Below the pieces are notes generated by a model, which worked only from the letters and a program-made list of their open reading frames with translations, was not told the DNA's origin and ran no database searches. The translations under genes and the position numbers were made by a program. This document shows positions 1-7,300 of a DNA stretch of 12,607 nt, in pieces; position 1 is the stretch's first letter, and every line of letters begins with the position of its first letter. Source of the stretch: CAG-791 sp002394525. GTDB lineage: Bacteria; Bacillota; Clostridia; Lachnospirales; Lachnospiraceae. The stretch is from the NCBI GenBank assembly GCA_946536955.1, contig CAMNFJ010000089.1, positions 1-12,607 of the forward strand, in the 5' to 3' direction.

Positions 1-98
1 TGGACTTTAAATCCACTGTGCTGGCAGTCATGCTGGGAGTCCTGCTGGCCGGCATCATTATGATGACAGCCAGTGTCGTGGGCTTCAGCCTGATCTGA
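1..98 (+). CDS. C-terminal end of a membrane protein (possible small multidrug-export-type family)
   Basis: Only the last 31 codons are in the window, read from base 3, with TGA at 96-98. The peptide starts DFKSTVLAVMLGV and ends SVVGFSLI. It is almost entirely hydrophobic and forms one membrane helix of about 22 residues followed by a very short tail. The pattern of a charged residue, then an A-V-x-L-G-V-L-x-A-G-I-I-type helix at the extreme C-terminus, resembles the last helix of the COG2426/PF06695 'small multi-drug export protein' family. That identification is from memory of the family and is tentative; any polytopic membrane protein could end this way. Its start and promoter lie to the left of the window. 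No classic intrinsic terminator with a T-tract follows; the hairpin array at 98-310 begins immediately after the stop codon. Confidence 0.6.
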   Translation, partial: DFKSTVLAVMLGVLLAGIIMMTASVVGFSLI

Positions 99-310
99 AA
101 AATAAGTTACAGTTCAGGCCCACCTGAAACGCGAGGCGTTTTGCGCACGCTCTTTGCGCAAAACCCGAGTTTAACGGCGCGAACACACTTGTGAAGCAAG
201 TGTGTTGCGCACAGCAAAGCATATAACAATGCTTCGCATTGTCGAATCGCCGCGCGCAACGTTACATGTCCACGCCCTTCGAGGGGGCGTGGACAGTAAC
301 AAAAATAAGT
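98..310. repeat. Array of five hairpins bounded by 10-bp direct repeats (structured intergenic element)
   Basis: Five stem-loops follow each other. (1) 113-118/123-128, 6 bp, loop CCCA. (2) 138-147/155-164, 10 bp perfect, 7-nt loop. (3) 182-191/197-206, 10 bp perfect, 5-nt loop TGAAG, extended by GCGC 177-180 with GCGC 207-210 across a bulged G181. (4) 226-232/236-242, 7 bp with a 3-nt loop, or 6 bp with a 5-nt loop. (5) 267-277/285-295, 11 bp perfect, extended by GTTAC 261-265 with GTAAC 296-300 across a bulged A266. The decamer AAAAATAAGT occurs at 98-107 and again at 301-310. GTTAC at 106-110 and GTAAC at 296-300 form short inverted ends inside these repeats. None of the hairpins is followed by a T-run, so the array is not a simple terminator. 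A REP/MITE-like non-autonomous element or a structured RNA is inferred; no coding potential is evident. Confidence 0.6.
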
Positions 311-312
311 CT

Positions 313-340
313 TTGCCCTGTGGGCGTTTGGTGGTATCAT
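313..340 (+). promoter_or_regulatory. Candidate extended -10 promoter for uraA
   Basis: TTGCCC at 313-318 (4 of 6 matches to the -35 consensus) is followed by a 16-bp spacer and TATCAT at 335-340 (5 of 6 to the -10 consensus). The TGG at 332-334 directly before the hexamer gives the TGn extended -10 element. Transcription would start near 347 and leave a leader of about 65 nt before the uraA start. Two overlapping TATAAT hexamers at 376-381 and 381-386 are alternatives but lack a recognisable -35 at the right distance. No PyrR-binding stem-loop, attenuator or purine riboswitch was recognised in the short leader. Confidence 0.45.
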
Positions 341-412
341 GTATAGGATATCAACCCTGTACTACAATTTCTTTTTATAATATAATATTTGAGAAAGGAA
401 GTATGTCATTTC

Positions 413-1771
413 ATGGATTCCAATCAGCCGGTTTATGATGCATCAACTCTTGGGAAGGGAGAAATGGCCATCCTGGGTTTTCAGCACCTGTTTGCCATGT
501 TCGGAGCAACGATCCTGGTGCCGATTCTGGTCAACAGCTATTTTGAGGGAGAGGGGCTCTCTGTACAGGTCACCCTGTTTTTTGCGGGTTTAGGAACCCT
601 GCTCTTTCATTTCATTTCCAAGTTCAAGGTACCTGCTTTTCTGGGTTCCTCCTTCGCTTTTCTGGGCGGCTTTGAGGCAGTTGCCAATCTGGACTCGGGT
701 ATTTTTGCCGACATGACCTACGGGGAGAAGCTCCCCTATGCGTGCGGCGGGATCGTCGTCGCGGGCCTTATGTATGTCGTGCTCGCCCTGATCATCCTGC
801 TGGTCGGAGAGAAAAAGGTCATGCGTTTTCTGCCTCCGATCGTGACCGGCCCCATCATCATCTGTATCGGCCTGGGACTGGCTCCGTCCGCGATCAGCAA
901 TGCCTCCATGTGCTGGCCTCTTGCCCTGATCGCCCTGTGTACGGTCATCTTTTTCAATATCTGGGGGAAGGGCATGTTTAAGATCATCCCCATCCTCCTG
1001 GGTGTGGTGATCTCTTATGCCGCAGCCCTGATCATGAATGCAGCCGGTTTCACCAATGCCGACGGAAGCGCGATCCTGAGCTTCGCGCCGGTGGCGCAGG
1101 CCGGGATTTTCGGGATCCCTCCCGTTATCACCGCGAAGTTTCATATCACTGCCATTTTCGCCATGGCACCGATCGCGATTGCTTCCATGATGGAGCATGT
1201 CGGCGACATTTCCGCGATCTCCGCCACCACGGAGCAGAACTTCATCGAGGATCCGGGCCTTCACAGGACCCTGATCGGCGATGGACTTGCGACCGCCCTT
1301 GCCGGCATGTTCGGAGGTCCCGCCAATACGACCTACGGGGAGAATACCGGTGTTCTGGAGCTGAGTAAGGTCTACGATCCCAAGGTCGTGCGTCTCGCCG
1401 CGGTCTACGCCGTGATCCTGAGCTTTATCCCCAAGATTTCTCAGATCATAGCGACCATGCCCTCCGCCATCATCGGCGGGATCAGCTTTATCCTTTACGG
1501 CATGATCTCCGCGATCGGTATCCGCAATATCGTGGAGAACCAGGTGGACTTCACCAAGTCCAGAAACCTGATCATCGCGGCCGTCATCATGGTCTGCGGT
1601 CTTGGCCTGGGAGACGGCGTGAGCTTCAGCGTCGCCGGCCTCAACATCACACTGACATCCCTCGCGGTCGCCTCGATCGTGGGCATTATCCTCAATGCGG
1701 TCCTGCCGGGCAATGATTATGAGTTCGGCAGGAACCTGCAGGGGGATGAGAACCGGGGGATCCATGTCTGA
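413..1771 (+). CDS. uraA: Uracil permease, NCS2 (nucleobase:cation symporter-2) family
   Basis: A 452-residue polytopic membrane protein that should import uracil by proton symport for pyrimidine salvage. The length is normal for NCS2 transporters, which have 14 transmembrane segments in two inverted repeats. The signature TTYGENTGV near residue 310 is the uracil-permease version of the NCS2 substrate motif. Glu261 (in MEHVGD) and Glu310 (in YGENTG) are 49 residues apart, matching the spacing of the uracil-binding pair Glu241/Glu290 of E. coli UraA. The position four residues after the first Glu is Asp265. Start choice: ATG 413 lies 11 nt after GGAAG (397-401), a slightly long spacing. An in-frame TTG at 389 would add eight residues but has no ribosome binding site before it, and ATG 403 is out of frame and opens only a 12-codon frame. 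The gene is probably transcribed alone. It could equally be named pyrP. Uracil specificity is well supported, but other nucleobases cannot be excluded by sequence alone. Confidence 0.92.
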   Translation: MDSNQPVYDASTLGKGEMAILGFQHLFAMFGATILVPILVNSYFEGEGLSVQVTLFFAGLGTLLFHFISKFKVPAFLGSSFAFLGGFEAVANLDSGIFADMTYGEKLPYACGGIVVAGLMYVVLALIILLVGEKKVMRFLPPIVTGPIIICIGLGLAPSAISNASMCWPLALIALCTVIFFNIWGKGMFKIIPILLGVVISYAAALIMNAAGFTNADGSAILSFAPVAQAGIFGIPPVITAKFHITAIFAMAPIAIASMMEHVGDISAISATTEQNFIEDPGLHRTLIGDGLATALAGMFGGPANTTYGENTGVLELSKVYDPKVVRLAAVYAVILSFIPKISQIIATMPSAIIGGISFILYGMISAIGIRNIVENQVDFTKSRNLIIAAVIMVCGLGLGDGVSFSVAGLNITLTSLAVASIVGIILNAVLPGNDYEFGRNLQGDENRGIHV

Positions 1772-1853
1772 GTGAGATCTTCCTTCCTTTCCAGCCCTCT
1801 CCCCGGAAACGGGGGGCCGGGGGTGACATAAGGTTTCTATTCAGAGACTCCGG

Positions 1854-1888
1854 CTGCTGTCACAGTACCGAAGGGCTGTGAACAGCAG
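1854..1888. other. Bulged 12-bp hairpin in the uraA-lipoprotein gap
   Basis: CTGCTGT (1854-1860) pairs with ACAGCAG (1882-1888) and CACAG (1861-1865) pairs with CTGTG (1876-1880), leaving a single bulged A1881. The 10-nt loop can form a further CC/GG mini-stem around GAA. It is followed by TGGCAAAA rather than a T-run, so it is not a standard intrinsic terminator. Upstream, CCCCG-GAAA-CGGGG at 1801-1814 forms a GNRA-capped stem, also without a T-run. One of these may still end uraA transcription, but the sequence does not show it. The rest of 1772-2006 contains only the repeats listed separately and no confident promoter. Confidence 0.45.
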
Positions 1889-1920
1889 TGGCAAAAGGGC
1901 TATGAATAGCATTGACAAAA
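1873..1920. repeat. Two tandem 24-nt repeats, each with a conserved dyad
   Basis: Unit 1 (1873-1896) and unit 2 (1897-1920) match at 20 of 24 positions, and both end in CAAAA. Each contains an interrupted palindrome: GCTGTGAACAGC at 1875-1886 and GCTATGAATAGC at 1899-1910. Two of the four differences are G1878 to A1902 and C1883 to T1907, which are partners in the dyad, so pairing is kept by a paired change. A degenerate third start, GTGCTGTG, follows at 1921. Unit 1 overlaps the right arm of the 1854-1888 hairpin, so the small dyad and the large hairpin are mutually exclusive folds. The function is unknown; an operator or an RNA element is possible. Confidence 0.5.
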
Positions 1921-1964
1921 GTGCTGTGTTCGATGAGCGCGAAACCTGTTTGCGATCATTTTTA

Positions 1965-1990
1965 TGATTTGTTCTTGTGATTTGTTCTTG
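1965..1990. repeat. Perfect 13-bp tandem duplication before the lipoprotein RBS
   Basis: TGATTTGTTCTTG occurs twice in direct succession at 1965-1977 and 1978-1990, with no mismatch. It ends three bases before the ribosome binding site AGGAGGT (1994-2000) of the gene starting at 2007. A small AT-rich hairpin (ATCAT 1955-1959 with ATGAT 1964-1968, loop TTTT) overlaps its left edge. It probably lies in the untranslated leader. It may be a recent slippage duplication or a functional repeated site. Confidence 0.6.
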
Positions 1991-2006
1991 ATCAGGAGGT
2001 ACACGG

Positions 2007-4292
2007 ATGTACAGAAACAGATTCGGACGTATGCTGGCTTTCCTGCTTACAGCTGTCACAACGGCGGCCGCCCTGACAGGATGCGGCGGAATCGGCGCCG
2101 GTGACAGGGATAAGTCCATGACCCTGGCCAGGGCGGACAGCTCAGATCTGTTCCGGGAGATCGCCTCCCCTCTCGACAAGATCGGAAAGGGGGAACTCAG
2201 TGTCAGCGAAGCCTCCGACGATGTTGATGATCTGGGGTCGGAGGGGGTCGTTTTTGCTTCGACCTTTGCCTCGGACGGCAGGTATTATACGCTCTACTCG
2301 AATATGGATGCCGGAAACGGGGCCAATGTCAGCATCTTTGACGCGGACGGAAAAAAGGCACAGAATATCGGGCTTCCGACACCGGATGAGGGGTCGGTCA
2401 ATTGCGTGAGTGCTGACAGCAAGGGCCGGATCTACATGGTCAGCTGTGAAGAGGGCGGCAATGACGGCTTTGTTTACTCGATCCGCTGCCTGGGAGACAA
2501 GCAGAAGGAAATCTGGAAAAAGCAGATCAAGGCGGATGAGAACTTTGAGCCTCTGGGGATGGTGTCCGGCGACACCAGCACCTTCCTTTTGACCAACACG
2601 GATCTCCTTGTCTATGACAACGCGAAGGGAGCCGTGAAGAACGTCAAGCTTCCTTCCAGTGACATGATGTGCAAGATCTGTAAGGACAGCAAGGGAGTTC
2701 CGGTCCTGCTGGGCTGGAAGGACGGCGAGGATATGGCCGCCTGGAAATACGACGAAAATAAGCAGGCACTTACCTCCGCAAAAATTTCCGGAAAGGGCTT
2801 TTTCTATTCGGAGGGAATCTCCTCCGGAAACGGCAAATATGACCTGTATCTGGCAAATGAGGAGGGGGTCTTCGGATTTGTCCTGGATGGTTCGAAACCG
2901 GTCAAGATCCTTGATTTCGCGGCTTCGGGCCTGAAATACATTGAGATCAGCTCCCTTGCCGTCATGTCGGCCGACAGTATGCTGATCCTGGCTATTGACG
3001 ATGACATGAACAGCATCTCCGGCCTCCTGAAAAGAGTGGATGAAAAAGCTGCCTCCAAAAAAAAGGTCCTGACGGTCGGCTGTCTGTACGCACTGCCAAG
3101 CCTGAGGGACGACATTTACAAATTTAATAGGAAAAGTGAGAAATACACGGTTAAGCTGATCGAATATTCTCCAGTTGAAGAGGATGTCGGGGTACTCAAT
3201 TCTGCCATTATTGGCGGGGATGTCCCCGACATCCTTTGTATAAACGACCAGATGCCGCTGGAGAGCTATGTGGGAAAGGGGGTACTGGAGGACCTGGGCC
3301 CCTGGTTTGAAAAGGACAAAGAATTGTCCGGGAAAAAGTTTCTGGACAATATCATGGATGCCTTCAGGATCAACGGGAAAATGTACTTCGTCACGCCCTC
3401 CTTCTCCCTGATGGGTCTGGTCGGCAGCAAAAAGGATTTCGGCGGCGCCAGAGGCGTTTCGGTAAAGCAGCTGGAACAGCTGATCAGCAAATATAAGATG
3501 AGCCCGGACAAGGCCCTCGGCTTTGTATCCAGGGATTCTGTCCTGGGATGGATCACGGACTATTCCAATGACCAGTTTGTCGATATGGAAAAGGGGACCT
3601 GCAGCTTCGATTCGGAAAGCTTTATCCGGCTCCTGAATTTCGCGAAAAGGTTTCCCAAAAAGATCAACTATAACAGCGTCAAGGATGACCCGGCGGCATG
3701 GATCCGCGAAAAAAAACAGCTGATGGAAAACATCTATTTCAGCGGCATTTCCGCCTATATGGACAAGCGCTACGGGGCCTTCGGAGAAGACATCGTGATG
3801 ACCGGCTATCCGGGGGACGGGAGCGCCGGCCCGGTCATATACTGCTATTATTATCTGGCCATGTGCCACGATTCTCCCAACAAGGAGGCCTGCTGGGACT
3901 TTCTGCGCGAGTACTATCTCGATGAGTACCAGAACAATATCTCGGCGGATTTTCCTGTCAGCAGGACGGCCCTGGAGCGGCTGTGCAAAAAGGCCATGGA
4001 ACCTGTTTACATGACCTATACGGATGAGAAGGGCCAGGAGGTCCAGGAGATGGTCCGCCAGTACTATACCATCAATGGGGCGGAGATCACTCTGCCCATG
4101 CCGGAGCAGAAGGATATTGATGAGATCATGCACTATCTGGAGACGGCGGACCAGAAATCCAGTGTGGACGGCCATATCGCCTCGATCATCAATGAGGAGG
4201 TCGGAGCCTTTTTTTCGGGGCAGAAAAGCGCGGAGACGACAGCGGATATCATCCAGAGAAGAGTCAGCATCTATATTAAGGAAATGCAGTGA
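2007..4292 (+). CDS. Lipoprotein with C-terminal ABC-type extracellular solute-binding domain
   Basis: A 761-residue exported lipoprotein. A basic N-terminus (MYRNRFGR) and hydrophobic core lead to the lipobox LTGC with Cys26, so it should be acylated and anchored on the outer face of the membrane. Residues about 60-345 are rich in short beta-strand patterns with recurring Gly/Asp turns, such as FASDGRYY, VSADSKGRIY and CKDSKGVPVLL. This suggests a propeller-like sensory or binding domain, which is inference. From about residue 352 the sequence (VLTVGCLYALPSLRDDIYKFN, then GGDVPDILCINDQMPLESYVGKG and later YYYLAMCHDSPNKEACWDF) reads as a family-1 type (carbohydrate/oligopeptide-like) solute-binding domain running to about residue 700. 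Ordinary solute-binding proteins are around 400-450 residues, so the N-terminal half is an addition. Start: ATG 2007 has AGGAGGT six bases upstream. No permease or ATPase partner is in the window. Its stop overlaps the ribosome binding site of addB, so co-translation with addBA is likely. The ligand cannot be read from sequence. Confidence 0.82.
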   Translation: MYRNRFGRMLAFLLTAVTTAAALTGCGGIGAGDRDKSMTLARADSSDLFREIASPLDKIGKGELSVSEASDDVDDLGSEGVVFASTFASDGRYYTLYSNMDAGNGANVSIFDADGKKAQNIGLPTPDEGSVNCVSADSKGRIYMVSCEEGGNDGFVYSIRCLGDKQKEIWKKQIKADENFEPLGMVSGDTSTFLLTNTDLLVYDNAKGAVKNVKLPSSDMMCKICKDSKGVPVLLGWKDGEDMAAWKYDENKQALTSAKISGKGFFYSEGISSGNGKYDLYLANEEGVFGFVLDGSKPVKILDFAASGLKYIEISSLAVMSADSMLILAIDDDMNSISGLLKRVDEKAASKKKVLTVGCLYALPSLRDDIYKFNRKSEKYTVKLIEYSPVEEDVGVLNSAIIGGDVPDILCINDQMPLESYVGKGVLEDLGPWFEKDKELSGKKFLDNIMDAFRINGKMYFVTPSFSLMGLVGSKKDFGGARGVSVKQLEQLISKYKMSPDKALGFVSRDSVLGWITDYSNDQFVDMEKGTCSFDSESFIRLLNFAKRFPKKINYNSVKDDPAAWIREKKQLMENIYFSGISAYMDKRYGAFGEDIVMTGYPGDGSAGPVIYCYYYLAMCHDSPNKEACWDFLREYYLDEYQNNISADFPVSRTALERLCKKAMEPVYMTYTDEKGQEVQEMVRQYYTINGAEITLPMPEQKDIDEIMHYLETADQKSSVDGHIASIINEEVGAFFSGQKSAETTADIIQRRVSIYIKEMQ

Positions 4293-4301
4293 GGAGCTTT
4301 T

Positions 4302-7300
4302 ATGAGCTATTCATTTTGTTTTGGACCGTCGGGATCAGGGAAGAGCACCTTTCTCCGCCGGATGATCATAGAGAGGGCTCGCAGGTCTCTGGCCTGCCCC
4401 GGGACTGACGCGGCCAGGTATATCGTCATCGTCCCGGAGCAGTATTCCATGCAGACCCAGCAGGAATATGTGATGGAGGATCCGGGCAGGGTCCTGATGA
4501 ACATCGATATCCTGAGCTTCGGCAGGCTGGCCCACCGGGTCTTTGAGGAGACCGGGGCCGACCGGCGCACCGTGCTCGATGAGATCGGCAAAAGCCTGCT
4601 GCTGCGGCGGGCTGTCTCGGCCTGCGCAGGTGATCTCCAGGTCATGAAAAGGGGGATCCACAGGCCCGGAATGATCGATGAGATCAAGTCCGTACTCTCC
4701 GAATTCATGCAGTACGGGATCGGGGAATCCGAGCTCGATGCCATGGCCTCCTATGCGGGAAAGGGGGGACGGAAGGCGCTCGAGGCAAGGCTCCTGGACA
4801 TGAAGCGGATCAGTGAGGAGTTCAGCCGCGCCAAAGAGGACCACTATGTGACTCCGGAGGAGACCCTGGAGCTCTTGGCTGCCGCCATCCCGCAGGCCAA
4901 GAGCCTGAAGGACGCGGTGATCGTTTTCGATGGATTCACAGGCTTTACGACCGTGCAGTACAAGGTCCTGACCGGGCTGATCCGCTGCGCGAAGGAGGTC
5001 ATTTTTGCCCTCACAGTCTCCCGGGACGGGGGACCGGATATATCCGTCACAGCGGCAGGAGGCCCTGCCGGGGCGGAGGAGGACCTCTTTTATCTGAGCC
5101 GGCGGACAGTCCGGGATATACTGAAGATCGGAAATAAGGAAAATCTTGCCAGGGGGCAGGACCTCTTCCTGCCTGCCCGGACAGGAGACAGGTCCCTGCC
5201 CCGTTTTCAGTCCGGCAGGGTGCTGGCCCACCTGGAAGAGAGCCTCTTCCGTTATCCGGAGGCGTCCTTTGCGGAGAAGAGAGAGGGGGAGACCCGGGAG
5301 GGGATCTGCCTGCTGGCAGCAGCTACGCCGCGGGAGGAGGTCAGGAGGATCTTTAACCGGGTGCGGGAGACCATAGCCCGCACAGGCTGCGCCTACCGGG
5401 ATTTTGCCATCGTGACCGCCGACCTCGGGACCTACGGGGACCTCTTCGAGCTCGAAGCGGCCAGGTCCGGGATCCCTGTCTACATCGACAGGACCAGCGG
5501 CGCCTTTCACAATGTCCTGATCGAAGGAATCCGCAGTATCCTGCAGATTTCTACGGAGAGCTTCTCCTATGCATCGGTCTTCCGCTATCTGAAGAGCGGC
5601 CTGAGCAGGCTGACCCGGGACCAGGTCGACCTGCTGGAGAACTATTGCCTTGCCAACGGGATCAAGAGCCGGAAAAAATGGGCCCTTCCCTTTGACGCCG
5701 ACTGCGAGGAGGCCAGGATCCTCTTTTTAAATGAGGTGAGGCCGGTGACAGGTCCGGTGGGGTCCGACGGGGTGCCGGCCGCGCCCGGGCGGACGGCGGC
5801 AGAGCGCACCCGTGAGCTCTATTCCTTTCTGGTGGGCTGCAGGGCCCAGGAGAGGATGGCGGCCCTGGCGGAGAGCTTCGCGCAGGACGGGGATGTGGTC
5901 CGGGAGAAGCAGTACAGCCAGATCTACCGGGCGGTGATCGACCTGCTGGACCAGATCCACGGTCTGGCCGGAAGTGAGCGCATGAGCGCAAGGGATTATC
6001 TGGAACTGGTCGAGGCAGGCCTGGCCCAGATCCGGCTCGGAACCCTGCCTCAGCGTGTGGACCGGGTCCTGGTCGGCGATATCGAGCGCACCCGCCTCAC
6101 GCAGATCCGCCACCTCTTCATGGCCGGCGTCAACGAGGGAAATATTCCGAGGGGAGCGTCCCGCGGAGGCCTCCTGTCCGATATGGACCGGGAATTTCTG
6201 GCCTCCGGGGGAACGGTCCTGGCGCCCTCCCCCCGCCAGCAGATGTTTATCCAGAGATTGTATCTCTACATGAATATGACCAAGCCCTCCGACACACTGA
6301 CGGTTTCCTTTGCCGCCGTGTCCCAGGAGGGCAGGAGCCTGCGGCCCTCCTACCTGGTCCTAACTCTGCAGAGGCTCTTTCCCGCCCTGACCGTGGAGCC
6401 CCCGGGCCTGCACGGGCTCAGGGACCGGGTCTGGGACCGGGCAGGCGCGCAGAGCCTTGTGGCCGGCATGCTCCAGCAATATGTCGAGGGGGCGGGAGGA
6501 GATCCGGAATTTCAAAAGGAATTCTCCCTGCTCTACGGCTTTCTCACCAGCACCCAGGTCATGGCGGATCCCGGGATCAAAAGGGACGTCCACCGTCTCC
6601 GGGACGCGGCTCTTTTCCGCTACAGCCCGGAATACCTGTCCCGCCAGACGGCCCTCGCTGTCTACGGAAAGCGGATCTACGGAGGAATCAGCCGCATGGA
6701 GACCGGCGCCAGGTGCATGCTGCGGCACCATCTCAGCTATGGGCTGGGGCTCAGGAAGAGGGACAGCTATGAATTCGAGTTTATGGATGAGGGCACGGTC
6801 CTGCACGGGGCCCTGCAGAGGTTTGACGGCCTCCTGAAAAAGGAGGGCCTGACCTGGAAAAACTTCCCGCCCGAAAAGGGACGGGAGCTGGCTCAAGCGG
6901 CCCTGGCTGAAGAGGCTGCCCTCTACAGGAACCTCCTGCTCTATAAGTCGGCCCGGGACCAGAGCCGGCTGGACCGGTTCACCCGCAGGCTGCAGAGGAC
7001 GGTCGAGACCCTGCAGTATCAGATCTGCCAGGGGGACTTTGAGCCGGCCGCCTCCGAGCTGGAATTCGGGGGCAGGGACGGGATCCTGCCGGAGATCCGC
7101 TTTGACCTGGGAGGCGGGCGGTCCCTGGTCCTGACCGGCCGGATCGACCGGGTGGACATTTTTGTGGAGGACGGCAGAACCTACTTCAAGCTCATGGATT
7201 ACAAGACCGGCTCCAAAGACCTGGATCCCGACCAGATCCGACGGGGCCTCCAGCTGCAGCTGATCACCTATATGGAGGCGCTCCGGCAGGCGGACACAGA

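Noticed and set aside
389..412. Upstream TTG start for uraA, adding eight residues
   Set aside because: No ribosome binding site precedes it, while GGAAG lies before ATG 413, and the added residues (LRKEVCHF-type) are not typical of the family.
590..1765. A 391-codon minus-strand frame opposite uraA, with a His/Asp-rich product
   Set aside because: Composition is what the reverse complement of membrane-protein codons (ATC, GCC, CTG) gives; there is no independent support.
1801..1814. CCCCG-GAAA-CGGGG hairpin as the uraA terminator
   Set aside because: The stem is good and the loop is GNRA type, but it is followed by GGGCCGGGGGTG rather than a T-tract, so an intrinsic terminator cannot be claimed.
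1912..1917. TTGACA as the -35 of a promoter for the lipoprotein-addBA unit
   Set aside because: No -10-like hexamer lies 16-18 bp downstream; the TATGAT at 1963-1968 is about 45 bp away.
3057..3064. Run of eight A residues in the lipoprotein gene as a programmed frameshift site
   Set aside because: The frame continues intact through a coherent solute-binding domain, and there is no alternative-frame product or adjacent stimulatory structure; it is a Lys-rich linker.
2142..4175. A 677-codon open frame on the minus strand opposite the lipoprotein gene
   Set aside because: Same antisense mirror effect; the forward frame has a lipobox, ribosome binding site and solute-binding domain.
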